Notes: generated by a model not told the origin, from the letters alone. A stretch of DNA of 64,000 bases from Miscanthus floridulus (GCF_019320115.1 NC_089587.1:104457158-104521157); one strand, 5' to 3'. Positions 36,917 to 49,802 are shown, counted from the stretch's first letter. Numbers and translations: made by a program.

Positions 36917-38130
36917 TCTGAGTAGTAGTTCAATTTTTAGAACAACCTCTTGTGTTGTACTTGCCGGCCAGCACTGGAGAGCTATGTGCAGGCCAAAGGA
37001 TACGGTGTCGTGCCCCCTGCCAATAGTTGAATTTACTTTATGGATTAGTAATGCTGGGACCGTCGTCTTGATTTACTTCAAGCTCTGCCGCGCCACTGAC
37101 GGCCGGGAATATTTGGAAGGACATAGGAGAAACGGCATTAACAAAGACATGGGTTAGCTATAGATATGATGCGACATGGAAGAGCTTGATTAGGCCTTGC
37201 AGCGAACAGATGACGAGCATGGCCTATTAGTCTCTTTGTGGTGACTAACAATTAATCTTACATAACACCCTGCTCATGTTGTAGAATGCAGAGTTTTCTA
37301 CTTTTTTTTAAGAAAAAAGAGAGAGACAAGAGCATATTAAGTCAATGTAGCTTGTCTAACCACGGTATTTGCGTGGCTCACTTCTTTGTCAATGAGAATG
37401 GGATTCCACAATCATAGCATGTGCTTTGCTTTTGCGTCTGTCCGTCCAGTAGTACCCTTGCATTGCATGAATGATGATGGCCCCTGGCAGTAGTACGTTA
37501 GGACGGACGACAGGCACAGTGCTCCTCCTGCTCCCACAATCAGCAGCCTCAGCGTGCCTGGTCGTCTCGTCCCACCGCCACACTGCTGCCACTGCCCACT
37601 GCATTGCATGGATCGGAATGGATGGATCAGCATTGGAATCTGGTCTGCTCCACGCAACAGCGGATGGGTTTAGAATCAAACAGGAACATGGCTGATTGTA
37701 CCTATTTCATTGACAGCAACAGGGAAGTAATGATCATGAGGTTTTGATTTGGACGTGGACTGGACCCTTGTGAGTAGAGAAGGGCTAACAATATGGGAAA
37801 ACAGAAAAAAAAAATCCACCAAATGTTTACTTAGACTATCCACAGCGTGGCCTATAAACGGTGTTTGAAGCAGGATAGAGAAGATTGGAGGAAGAACAAG
37901 CATCGAGGAGTGCCATTGTAGAAAAAACCATGCATGGGCCACAAATTCGCTACAAATGGACATTGAATCGAGCAAAGCATGCATGGGCCACAGCGTTCGT
38001 TGATAATGGGGGCGGCGGTTGGAAGCAGAGGATGATGGCGTCAGAGAGACGGAGTTGAAGTGAACGGAGAGGTGGGAAACAGTGGATGATTTTCTTTTTT
38101 TACTGGTGCCGGCCTTAATAAACATAGTAA
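36917..38130. other. Unassigned stretch, no gene seen
   Basis: Mixed-composition DNA with short frames on both strands (up to 149 aa at 37676-38125, minus) but no recognised domain or splice-consistent pattern. The phrase GCATGGGCCACA occurs twice near 37930 and 37981. This and 38461-39080 are the likeliest low-copy segments in the window. Confidence 0.45.
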
Positions 38131-38460
38131 GGGTGTGTTTGATCCGGCTATTAAAATTTAGGAGGTGTGTCGGGAAGATGTTGCATGGGGTATTTGGATA
38201 CTAATAAAAAAATTACATAATCCGTCAGTACTCCACGAGACGAATTTTTTAAGCCTAACTAATCCGTCATTAGCACATGTTTACGGTAGCAAAACATTAT
38301 CAAATCATGGATTAATTAGGCTCAAAAGATTTGTCTCGCAAATTAGTCGCAAACTATGTAATTAGTTTTGTAATTAGCCTATATTTAATACTCCATACAT
38401 GTATCCAAAAACATCCGATAGGACAACAACTAAAATTTAGGAGGGGCAACCAAACACCTC
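38131..38460. mobile_element. Fold-back MITE (grass GTGTTTG...CAAACAC family)
   Basis: The left arm GGGTGTGTTTGATCCGGCTATTAAAATTTAGGAGG is mirrored in type by AACTAAAATTTAGGAGGGG...CAACCAAACACCTC on the right. The interior carries the well-known block ATTAATTAGGCTCAAAAGAT / TCGCAAATTAGTCGCAAACT. Noncoding; the exact ends are approximate. Confidence 0.65.
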
Positions 38461-39090
38461 CCGACAAAGACACGCCTTAGCTTATGCAGGCCCTACTTTA
38501 ACTCTTGGGGGCTTTTACCACTCCAAATGCCCCAAGTTGTAAATACAAAGTTTTGCACCTATCTTTACCCAATGTCCGCGTCTAAGGAACAATATCATGT
38601 GAAACAGTATCTTGATTGATTCTAGGCAAGGTCACGATCGGAACATCCAACATCCAGTGCCTGCAATGTAGCATGATTGGTGATCCATGACCGTCTCAGG
38701 CAATATACCAATCACCGTCATATATGCATGCACAGTGCAATCGCTTCTCAAGCAAAGATTTGTGCAGTGGGCATCCATTAAATCATCTCATCTGCATCAC
38801 TGCACGCTTTGTCCATATCCTGTTTGTCGCTTGACGTACCGTAGTACGTAACGTTACGTGCATGATGACGATTTGACGACGCACGCACAGCACAAAACTG
38901 CATGCCGACAGCTTTATTTAATTCGGATGAAAACCCTAATTTTGCACGTTAATTAGATTAGGATTAGGAAATTACTTTGTGTAGGTGACAAGTGACATGA
39001 TGTACAACTTGGCTAATCTATTCCAGCCAACAGCCAAGCATAGCCACCGATACCCTTCACCAGATGGACCCACGTCCCGGTGGAGGGACT
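38461..39090. other. Unassigned stretch, no gene seen
   Basis: AT-rich to mixed sequence with no long frame, no inverted ends and no repeat that I recognise. Confidence 0.45.
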
Positions 39091-39094
39091 GACG

Positions 39095-39812
39095 GCTGCA
39101 AGGCTAGCGCCCGTACGTCTGGCCTTAGGTCCGCGTCTAGACGCAGCTCTCGTTCGCACGCACGCGTCCACCGTGCTCGCGTCACCCGCGTCCCATCCTT
39201 GCCGCACCCGTGTCACCTGCGGCGTGGCTCACAGCAAGCCGAACGTTCTCCACAGCCAGCTTCTGCGTCTCCTTGCACTGTGCCACGAGCTTCTGCTCTA
39301 GGACCTCCGGTGGGGCAGCGGAGGCAGCATGTCGTAGGGGAATGAGCCGCGTACGCCTACACGGACGTGACCCTGCGCGTCCTCTAGTGGAGCGCTGCTG
39401 CTGGCTTACCAGCCGACGCCGCCATGGCTCCTGTGCTAGCTCTCTCTTCCTCGCTCGACAACCCTGTGTCTAGATCTACTTTTGTAACACTAGATGAAAT
39501 AACGGCAACATACGTCTGAAACAGATGAAACATTTGGAACATACATTTACAACATAGCCATTGCAACATATGAAACATTCCTATAAAACATTTGCAACAT
39601 ATGTCTGAAACAGATAAAACACTTGAAACATGTGTGTATAGGCATAGCAACATATGCAACATCCAGATGAAACACTTGAAACATACGTCTGAAACAACTG
39701 AAATACTTGAAACATAGGCTGGCAACATGTCTGAAAAAATCCTGAAACACAGGGTAGCCGACGGCCACCGCCTACCTAGTGGGGGACTACGGTGGTGCAG
39801 GTCTCCCCTGAC
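39095..39812. mobile_element. Mutator-like element copy 2, inverted and cut
   Basis: The left end GGCTAGCGCCCGTACGTCTGG resembles the inverted right end of copy 1. It is followed by a GC-rich block, then AGATC/AAAGTAGATC, then the word array in inverse orientation, as in copy 1. The right side stops at 39812 where a Tekay-like LTR starts, so the far end should lie beyond the window. Boundaries on the left are uncertain to about 20 bp. Confidence 0.5.
39484..39760 (-). repeat. Inverted array of TGAAACACTTGCAACAT-type words
   Basis: Degenerate copies of words such as TGAAACACTTGAAACATACG, the reverse complement of the array at 35340-35730. They give two Cys/Phe/Met-rich chance frames on the minus strand. 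Confidence 0.75.
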
Positions 39813-42239
39813 TGTAACACCCTAAAATTTGTAAGATTTTAAAATAGGCAAATTTGATTTAATTTGGTATTTTGTGAGCATTTAAACCTAGGAAAAAACT
39901 TTGTTAGATTAAAATTCATTATAAGGTTTAGCAACATTTTTGTGCATTCATGCCATTGCATTTTGTTTATTGTGATGAGCGGTTTGACCCAAATTCAAAT
40001 TTACTTAAAATGTTTTTGAAAATGGATTTGAAAATAGAACTTAGAAAAAGAAAGAAAAAGAAAAACTCTTCTCTCTCTCTCTCCACCGGCCCGACCTGCT
40101 TCCTTTCCCTCACCCCGCGGCCCACTCCGCGCAGGCCCGCTTCCCTCTCTCTTAGCTTTGGCCTGAAGGCCTGCTTCGCCTTCCCGCTCTCGCGCGGCCC
40201 ATCCCCTCCTCTCTCCTACAGGCAGCCCAACCACAACAACCGAGGCCCAGCAGCATCGCGCCCCTCTCTTCCGCTCTTTCGGTCGCCGACACGTGGGCCC
40301 CAGCCATCAGATGCTTCTCTGACCTCGCATCGTCTTCCTCCCGCGCGTAGTCGACTAGGACTCCGCCGCGCCATGGAAGTCTACTCCGCCTATGCCTCCT
40401 TCTTTTGTCGTGTCTCCCAAGTAATTCCCCACCATAAATAGCAGCCGACCCCGCCGCCTCTCTATTTCATCTTCGAGCTAGCAGCAGCCCTCGCCGAGTC
40501 ACCACAAAACCCTAGCCGTGTCTCGCCATTCGTCGCCGAGCACCACGCGCCGTCTCCATCCGCTCCACGCTCGCGTTTTTTTGCCGTGGTAAGTTCGCCT
40601 TGGCCTCCTCTTGCTCTCTGTATCTTTCCCGAGTCAAACCATGGCCTATAGGCCGTTTTCCACCTGCACCGCTCGCCGCCGACCATGGCGCCGCCGCCAA
40701 AGCTCGTCGCCGGCAGCCTCTCACCCTCGTTCTCTCTCTCTACTGTAATCTAGACCGTCTGTATTAGATCCAATGGCCGGTATCACACGATACCCCTTCA
40801 GCCGACAGAATTTCAAAAGGGCCCCTACCCTTTTCTAGTTTAGAACCCGTCGTCCCTGCAATTTTGTTAAAGAGCCCCTGTAATTTTTTATGTCTAAACC
40901 CGTGGTCCAAAGTGTATTTTCAAAATACGTTTGCCTATTCTGAAAGCATAGATTCCCTTTGTTAGGTCCAAAATATATTTTCATCTATTTATAGTTTTGC
41001 CACTATTTTCTTTAGGCTATAACTTCTACGTTTTAACTTCGATTTGATCTGTTCAAGTTGTGTTAGATTCGTAATTGCGTAATCATGTGTTCATACTATT
41101 GTTAAGTATGTTTCAACTTTTGAAATTTGAGGTTAGATTTAATCTATTATTTTATTAAAGGAAATATTTTTTTAATTCATAACTTCTCCGTTATAGCTCT
41201 GATTAGAGTGCTTTTCGCGTCTGTGTGTTCATAGTAACGTGTAGAACATCTTTAAAACATTTTCACTTGTTGCTTCGTATGTTTAGTGTACTATTCTGAT
41301 TTAGTTCTATTGTTTGCTTCGTGTATGATTGCATGGATGCTTGTGTGGTGCTTTATGATCATGTCCAATCGGTGAGCTATATGTGGTGAATTGAGAAGTA
41401 ATTCATTGAAGGCTTGGACTAGAAGAAGATTAGAGTCTAAGGCAAGTATAGCATAGGATCATCCTTGTTGTCCTATTCACCTTAATATCATTTTAATCAT
41501 ATGCATATGTCTACCTTGGCAACCGTAGTAAAATTTCCTAGCTACTTGATATCTTGGATTTCTTGTCACCTATGGGGTATTGCATTGGATAGTATGATGC
41601 TAGTACTCAAACTAAAGACATGATCTTGTAACTTGACTAATGGATTATGCAATAAACACTAAAAAATGTTTTTAACAACATGAAACAAGGGGGCTAGAGC
41701 ATTGGGCTGTTTTTATGGTGCTCTAGATTCCTCTCCCTAAGGACGTATCTGTAAGCGAACTTTCGAGACTTACAGTACAACTATGAGGGATGCATGGCTC
41801 TGGCTTTAGCTTAGTATGAGGACCTTTTCTAGCTTGTTAGAGGTTACCTTTATTGGCATAAGAATGGCTTGCTGAATCGGGTATAGTGCGGCCTCTGTCG
41901 CCTTGTGTATAGGTTGCATGTCATTGTGCTATCAGGAAGGGGGGCTCTATATCTGTTTGCCGAGTGAATCTAATGGCCCTAACTTGTTAGACGAACCTTT
42001 GAAAGGCTTCATAGTGAACCCTATCGACCTTCCTTGAAAGTGGGTCAAGAGATTAGCTACCTTGGGCGAAAGGGTAAATCACGACTCATAGTGAAAGTGT
42101 ACAACACCTGCAGAGTGTAAAACTGTTATAACAGTCATGCTCATGGTCATGAGCGGCCTTGGACCCTTATGGAATGGATGATGGACACTGATGGTACAGA
42201 TGATAAAGATGCTCACTAATGATTACTGTTTATGCTATT
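39813..42239 (+). mobile_element. Tekay-like Gypsy LTR (G), right part missing
   Basis: Starts TGTAACACCCTAAAATTTG. It has the same style as the other Tekay-like LTRs: AT-rich start, GC-rich island at about 40070-40740, then long AT-rich sequence. It is cut at 42239 by Gypsy-E, and no matching end appears to the right. The 163-aa frame 39950-40441 spans the GC island, is low-complexity (Ser/Pro/Arg) and is not a supported gene. Confidence 0.65.
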
Positions 42240-43417
42240 TGTTGGGTTCATAAACCTGGGGTCCCTCAGGGACCTACTTCCTAGCAAAAGCTCGGCTCAG
42301 CAGACGACATTGTGAACGACGCACAACTCTTGGGCTAGCCCAAAAAACCTAACAATAGGCCAGAAGGGCGATCCTAGCTCGCTTCTGACTTTGGCCTGCC
42401 TCTCCGACCGGAAGGCCTGGCTAAGGAGGATAGACGTTCGCTTCCAACTCCAGCCCGCCTCTCCGATCGAAAGGCCTACCAAGGAGGAACGACGCTTGCT
42501 TCCGACTCCGACCCGCCTCTTCGACTAGATGGCCTGGCCAGCTCACCTCTGACTCTGACTCGCTTCCCCAACCAGGAATACACCTAACCTCTGCTTACAG
42601 CCCTTCTTCGATCGGGAGGCCAGAGCCGATTGGGGAACGACCGACTGGGGATGCCCGCTCGGTGAAGACCTAGGAAACGGACAGAGCAAGTAAGGTAGGG
42701 CGCTCTAGTCAACCGCAATATCAAGGACCATACCCTGTGCACTGTAGAATAGTACTGTTAGTCCGTGTCAGAAGGATGCACCGCAACCTTCCAGACATGT
42801 CAGAACACCAATAGTGTTGTGGGTGCCGACATTTACCCTACAGTATGGTAGGCACCGACATTGGCCATACCAGAAGATCACGATGAAGCTTACCACATGC
42901 ATTCGGACATCAACAGTGTTGTGGGCACCGACAAACTGCCTTGTACCCGATGGCATGGGCAACAGGACTAGGTAGCACACATACACACACTCTCTCTCAC
43001 TCTCACTCTCTCTTGTAAGGCCATCCCCTTCATCTATAAAAGGTGATGCGCTCTCTCCAAAGGACATTCAGAGGATTCAACCACCAGTGGATCGAACAAC
43101 CTACGATTCGAACGATCTCAACAGAGCACACGCTCAAATACTTAGCGCACGTAGGAGCTCCCGTCTCTCTCGGCCTTTTGATCTAGAGTTCGACCGGACC
43201 TCTTGCACCCCCATCTTACTCCCTCTTGTTTGTAACCCCACAGTAAACTTTAAGCACTTGGGGCTCAGGAATAAATTCTCTGACTGACTCAGACTATACG
43301 TAGGGCACATTGTCTGAACCAGTATAAACTCTGTGTCATTGAGTGTTAGGCCACATCCGATCACAACGTATGGCAAAACTACAAATATTTACATGTTGGT
43401 CACTTTTTGCACAGACA
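42240..43417 (+). repeat. 5' LTR of Gypsy-E
   Basis: 1178 bp, TGTTGGGTTCATAAACC...TTGCACAGACA. TATA box CTATAAAAGG at 43034-43043. Degenerate CCGACTCC/TCTCCGACCGGAAGGCCTGGC blocks repeat at about 42375-42560 in the U3 part. Confidence 0.85.
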
Positions 43418-43437
43418 GTTGGCGCCATCCATGGGGA
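43418..43437 (+). promoter_or_regulatory. Primer-binding site of Gypsy-E
   Basis: GTTGGCGCCATCCATGGGG follows the LTR end after no gap. TTGGCGCC is a common primer-site start in grass Gypsy elements of the Tat/Athila side. The matching tRNA cannot be fixed by eye. Confidence 0.65.
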
Positions 43438-43439
43438 AG

Positions 43440-45647
43440 ATGCCTTATGTTCACGCTTTTGGTCATCGGATGGCCCACCTTTCTGCCATTTTTGCCATGG
43501 CGGGCTCAAGCGATACGACTCGCTTTGGCTCGCTAGAGTTTCCTACACTCTCACCTATTGGGATGTGGGTTCCATCCATCTTTGAGCCATCCTAGGCCTT
43601 CCTCTTCAGAAGCCTAGACTTCATCACCGACCGACTCGGCGTGCTTCACCTCCGCGAGGAGGCACTTGTTCCGACGCCCGTCGGAGGGGCGCCCTCCGTC
43701 AGCTCTAGGACACTCGGTGAATTCAACGACGAGGCGCCTACGCTTTGCTCCGAGCCCACGCAGGGCTTAAACCCAACTATGAGTAACATATGCTTTGTTA
43801 TTTACTCACTATTTATTATCTTTAGCTGATTCTCCAAAGGGACCCCGTTGTCCCTGCCATGACCGCCATGCGACCGGTTCCCCTACGCCCTTGCGTCCCC
43901 CATGGACATGTTTGCCCAGGGGCTCTAAAGGATGCTGGCGCCGCCCCCTCTCACATCTGAATTCATGGGGATGGCGAGCTACGCTCCTACCTCTTTCCAT
44001 GACCTCATGAATGAAGATGTTGAGAGCGATGACTCCAGCATCGGTGATGTTGTGGCACCCAGCCACCCTCTGTCCTAGGAGTGCGGTATGGAGGATGCTT
44101 CAGGACAGCTATTGGTGGTGGCGAAGTCTCTATAGACCCACACCCTTCCAGACCCTCATGCGGATGCCCTCGCATGTGTCTAGGAGCATGGGAAGGAGCT
44201 ACGACAAAGGTAGCAGAACCAGCCACCACCTGCGCCGGCGTGCTCGGCACACCATGATGCGCCCCATGTGCGTAACCCAGCTAGCGATGCCCAGGGTCAC
44301 GCCCGCCAGGTTCAGCGCAACATCATCGATGGGGGGAATATCCCCCATAGTTTGCTTAGGTTGGTTAGAACATCGTTGTGGCGGTGATGCTTCTACGCGG
44401 CCTTCCTAAGCCTGTCGACCCACAGGAGTAGACGGTCCACCAAAACCTCCGAGCACTAGTGGAGACTGCCACCATTCAACAGGTGGAGAGCTCCACATCG
44501 TGGCCTCTCTCCCCACCAGGGAGCGGGGACGCACTAGACCCATTGCTCCATTTGCTCACTACTATAGTCACCGGGCATGGAATAGGAGGACGCAGCTACA
44601 CCACGGCCTGACCCGGTGCCTACTCTACACCGACCACCTGTGCGCGAATGCCTCGGGCTAAACCGAGATGCTCGCAGCATTGTCAACAATCGGTGTCAGA
44701 CCTAGCATGATGATGATGTCCATCAGGCGACAGTGAGAGCAGGCAGCATGGGCTCTGACTAAACCATCGAGGGGACCAACGAGATGCACCCTAGGCGTGG
44801 ATGCTGACTGGACGACCGGAATCCTAGCCCGGATGGTCCGGGACCACGGGCTTTTGGCTGACGCATCCAGAGAGCGCCGTTCCCACCGTGCTTCCAACCA
44901 CCTACCAACGTCACCAAGTATACCGGGGAGACAAACCCCAGTATATGGCTCGAGGACTTTTGGCTCACCTGCCGAGCCAAAGGAGTGGATGATGACCACT
45001 TCATCATTTAGTACCTCCCCATCTGCATGGGGGAACATGTTCGAGCATGACTCAAATTCCTCCCACACAAAAGCATCCGCAACTAGGTGGACCTCAAGAG
45101 GATCTTCATTGGAAATTTCTAGGGGACGTATGTCAGCCCTAGGAACTCTTGGGACCTCAAGAGCTAGCAATAGGAGCCCAATGAGTCCCTATGAGATTAC
45201 ATCCGTAGGTTCTTAAAATAATGCAACTCCCTTCCTGATGTCTTCAACATGGATGTCATCAGCGCATTCCTCTCTAGGACAACCTGTGAGTACCTTATCC
45301 ACAAGCTTGGCTACCTGAATCCCTAGACCACCCGTGACCTGCTCAACGTCACCACGAACCACGCCTCCGGTGAGGAGGTGGTTGGAGCAGTCTTCAATGG
45401 AGGCCAAGACAAGGGCAAGGCCAAGCACGAGGACCAAGATAAGGGCCCCTCCATGTAGAGAGGCAAGAAGAACAAGAAGGATCAGTGTTGATAGGCCAAC
45501 TCCGCGTTGGTCGCCGCAGCTGATCGTGTGGGCAAGCAGCCCCAGCAGGGTCTGCCTGACCACTTCAACAAGCTCATGGATAGCCCCTACATCAACCATG
45601 CCTACCTCGTCAAGGACTATAAGCTCCTCAAGCTCTTCCTACGATAG
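43440..45647 (+). pseudogene. gag: Gypsy-E gag
   Basis: Begins at ATG 43440, 22 bases after the LTR. Conserved Gag text can be followed in one frame: an N-terminal part to about 44340, a local stretch (about 44340-44640) that reads better one frame over, and the capsid-like retrotransposon gag domain at about 44880-45330 with YTGETNPSIWLEDFW, LPICMGEHVRA and SLPDVFNMDVISAFLS. A basic Lys/Asp-rich tail follows (KGKAKHEDQDKGP, KKNKKDQ). I found no clear CCHC knuckle. At least ten in-frame stops occur, mostly TAG or TGA where the family has Gln, Trp or Arg, so it cannot make Gag. It would have formed the particle shell in the cytoplasm. Confidence 0.75.
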
Positions 45648-48600
45648 GCCAGTGGGCCAAAAGAAGGAAAGGGCAAGGAGGCAGTAGCCAAGAAAGGAGG
45701 TGTGGTGGGCAAGGATGGGGATGACTTTCCCGACCCCGAGGAATGCATCATGATCTTTGGGGGGTCTAATGTCATCTACTCCAAGCGCCAGCACAAAGTG
45801 CGCTATAGAGAGGCGTGTGTCACCAAAACAGCCATCCCCTCCTTCCTTCACTGGTTAGAATCTCTAATCACTTTCAATCAGAGGGACCACCCTTCCCACG
45901 TCGCTAGACTAGGGTGCTACCTGCTCATCATCGACCCCATCGTCCGCAAGAAGCACCTCACCAAGATGCTAATGGACGGAGGCAACAGCCTCAACATCCT
46001 CTACGTCGACACCCTCAACGCCATGCGCATCCAATGGTTGAAGCTTCGTCCGGTGAGATCTCCCTTCCACAATGTGATCTCAAGAGCATAGGTGTACTCG
46101 CTCAGGCAGATCGACCTACCTGTCACATTTGGCGACCGAGCCAACTTTTGCTCGGAGGTGCTTACCTTCAAGGTGGTGGAATTCCCAGGGTCTTACCACG
46201 CCATCTTGGGGAGGCCATGCTACGCCAAGTTCATGGCGGTCTCCAACTACACCTACCTAAAGTTGAAGATGCCAGGACTGAATGGCATCATCACTATGGG
46301 TAGCACCTTCTCGCATGCCTTCATGTGTGACCGCGAGCATTACAAGCTCACCACTACCGTCATCAACTCATCCGAGCTCCCATGGCTCGGGGAGTTGTTG
46401 ACCCTAGCAGTCCTGGACTACAACAAGCCAACCTCCTCAGCTGCCTTCTGCCCGCTCAAAGAGACCAATGAGGTGGGAATCCACCCCACTGACTCAACCA
46501 AGACGATGCGGATTGGGACCCAGCTCCTGGCCAAATAGGAATGCAAGCTAGCCAACTTTTTGCGCGCCAATCATGATGTCTTCGCATGGAAACCTTCCAA
46601 CATGCTAGGCATACCGTGGGAGGTCGTTGAGCATGCACTACGCCTTGTCCTTGGCTCGAAACCCACCAAGCAACGCATGTGCCACTTCAATGATGAGAGG
46701 CGTAGGGCCATAGGCGAGGAGGTCACCAAACTCTTAGCAACCGGATTCATTAGAGAGGTATTCCACTCTGACTGGCTTGTCAATCCTATTCTTGTTAAAA
46801 AGAAGACCGGGAAATGGAGGATGTGCATTGATTATACTAGCCTCAACAAGGCATGTCCGAAGGACCACTTTCCTCTACCACGCATAGACTAGATAGTCAA
46901 CTCCACCTCAGGATGTGAGATCCTCTCCTTTCTGGATGCCTACTCAGGCTATCACTAGATCGCGATGAAAGAGTCCGACCAGCTCGCAACCTCATTCATC
47001 ACCCCATATGGTTTGTACTATTATGTGACCATGCCTTTTGGTCTAAAGAACACTGGTGCCACCTACCAAAGGTGCATGCAGCAATGCTTCGCCTATCAAA
47101 TTGACTTGCTCGAACAGCCTGATCAAGCCGAGCGGCCAAAACCAACAATCGCCGTCTATGTTGATGACATAGTGGTCAAAACGGCTCAAGCTTGTGACTT
47201 GATCAAGAATTTGGCCATGACATTCATGAATCTCTGAAGGTTCAACATCAAATTGAATCTCGAAAAATGTGTTTTTGGGGTTTCGAAGGGGAAGCTACTT
47301 GGATATATCATGTCCGAACATAGCATCGAGGCCAACCCCAAAAAAATCTTGGCCATCTCCAACATGGGCCCTATACGCAACATCAAGGGCATACAGAGGC
47401 TCACCGACTGTTTGGCCGCCCTAAGCCGATTCATCTCCTGGCTCGGTGAACGGGGGATGCCCCTCTACAAGCTACTCAAAAGGACAAACACGTTTGTCTA
47501 GACTAAGGAAGCATGGTAGGCTTTGGAGAGCCTCAAAGCATCACTGACGTTGGCCCCAATCCTCGTCGCTCCCAAACAAGGAGAACCCCTCCTCCTCTAC
47601 ATCGTGGCAAGCAACCACGTGGTAAGCACCGCCCTTGTCATCGAAAGGGAGGAGCTAGGACAACACCTTAAGGTCCAATGACCCATATACTTCATTGAGG
47701 AGGTACTCACTGACCCCAAGGTTTGGTACCCCTAGATGCAAAATCTCCTATACACCATGCTGATGGCGACCCAGAAGCTCCTGCACTACTTCACCGACCA
47801 TGAAGTCTCGGTCGTCACTTCATACCCACTCGGAGACATCATTCGCAACTACAATGCCACAGGGCGAATCTCCATGTGGGCACTCGAACTAATGGGCCAC
47901 GACATCAGATACATTCCCTGTACCGCTATTAAATCTCAGGCTCTTATGGACTTTGTTGCTGAATCGACAGAGGTCTTGCTTCTGACCCTGAACATCACCC
48001 ATGAGTACTAGACGATGTACTTCGATGGGTCCATAATGGGGCCTAGCTCGAGGGCTAAAGTGGTTCTGATCTCCCTAGACGGGAGTAGGCTCCGCGATGC
48101 AATCTGCCTCCACTTTTTGGCCTCAAACAACACCACGGAATACGTGGCCCTCATCAATGTCCTACGCATCGCCATCGAGCTCGGCGCTATGTGACTCTAT
48201 GTTTGTGGTGACCTGGAGTTGGTCGTCGACCAACTCATGAAGGAGTCCTCCTGCAAAAGCCCCCTCATGGCAGCATACTACCAGGAGGTGCCCGAGCTCG
48301 AGGACAAATTCTAGGGGATCAAGCTACACCTTGTCCCCTAAAAGGACAATGAGGCCGCTGATTTTCTCGCAAAATTGGCTGCCAGGCAGGCTCCATCTCC
48401 GGACGGGGTCTTCATCAATGACCTTCATGAACCATCTGCTTGCATCCTAGAAGGTCTGATCTAGACACACCCTGATGCTGACCCAGTGCTTGGGGGCTCC
48501 AACCTCAGTGCCTCCATGATGATGTCGCCCGCTGATGTCGCTGTGAAGGCACTCGATCAAGCCGACTGGTGAGCACCGCTACTCGCCTACCTCCTCAAGG

Positions 48601-49802
48601 AGGTTCTCCCACCTAAAAGGACTGAAGCGTGATGGATCACTCGATGTGCCAAGACATTCGTCGTGATTGGAAATGAACCCTACAAATGGAGTTCGTCTAG
48701 AGTACTCATGAAGTGCGTCCCTACTGACCAAGGCAAGCAGCTCCTCCTCGAGGTCCATGCCAGAATCAGCGGACATCACGCAGACCTAAGGTCGCTGGTC
48801 GAAAAAGCCTTTTGCCAAGGTTTTTACTAGCCCACTGCACTACAAGATGCAGAGGAGGTCGTCTGCAGGTGTGAAGGACGCCAGTTCTACGCTCGACAAA
48901 CTCATTTGCTAGCATAAGAGCTCCAAACTATCCCCATCACCTGGTCGTTCGTGGTTTGGGGCCTCAACATGGTAGGACCCCTCAAAAAGGGCCCGAGTGG
49001 CTTCACTCACCTACTCATAGCAGTCGACAAGTTCACCAAGTGGATCGAGGCCAAGCCCATCACCAACATCCGCTCGAAAGAGGCGGTCAAATTCTTCCTC
49101 GACATCATCTACCGGTTTGGCGTTCCTATCTGTATCATCACTGACCATAGAACTAACTTCACTGGGAAGAAGTTCCTAGACTTCAGTGATGGATATGGCA
49201 TCAGGATCGACTAGGCCTTGGTCGGACATCCACATACTAATGGTCAGGTCGAGCGGGCTAATGGCATGGTCCTCCAAGGACTCAAGCCACACATCTTCGA
49301 CCGACTGAACAAGTACATCGGATGATGGGTTGTAGAGGTCCTCGCAATCCTCTAGAGTCTGAGAACAACACCAAACCGATCCACAAGGTTCACACCCTTC
49401 TTCTGAGCCTATGGAGTTGAGGTAGTGTTGACCTCCGACCTTGACCACGGTGCCCCAAGAGTGAAGGCCTTCGACCATGACCGAGCCATGGAGGCTCAGC
49501 AAGATGCAGTCGACCTACTCGAGGAGGCCCATGAGACAACCGTCATCCACTCTGCTTGCTATCAACAGACTCTCCATAGGTAACATGAGAGGAAAATCAG
49601 AGGGAGAATCCTTGAGGTCGAAGACCTTGTGCTTCGAAGGACCCAATCGACCAAGGAGAAGCATAAACTCTCTCTGCCCTAGGAAGGATCCTATACGGTG
49701 ACCAAAGTGATCCGACCAGGCGCCTACCGACTGAAGAACGACAACAACGACGTTCTCCCCAACACTTGGAACATCGAACAGTTACGTTGTTTCTTCCCCT
49801 AA
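45648..49802 (+). pseudogene. pol: Gypsy-E pol (protease, RT, RNase H, integrase)
   Basis: One uninterrupted reading frame of about 1,385 codons with no frameshift but about 24 internal stops, ending at TAA 49800-49802. In order: aspartic protease around MLMDGGNSLNIL (about 45965); reverse transcriptase with WRMCIDYTSLNKACPKDHFP, MPFGLKNTGATYQR and the YVDD active site at 47157-47168; RNase H with YFDGS, NTTEYVAL and GDLELVV (about 48015-48230); integrase with an altered zinc site (HH then CRCEGR, the last Cys lost), WGLNMVGP where the first catalytic Asp is Asn, IITDHRTNF and GQVERANG. Stops include TAG at 46089, 46536, 46890, 46956, 47499, 47517, 47733, 48009, 48828, 49212, 49353 and 49680, and TGA at 47235, 47679, 48192 and 49323. 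Most TAGs lie in CTAG. Confidence 0.85.

Noticed and set aside
39950..40441. 163-aa Ser/Pro/Arg-rich frame
   Set aside because: Lies in the GC-rich part of LTR G, low complexity, and does not match any known motif.
44658..45170. 170-aa minus-strand frame
   Set aside because: Antisense shadow of Gypsy-E gag, whose plus-strand text carries the recognisable gag domain.
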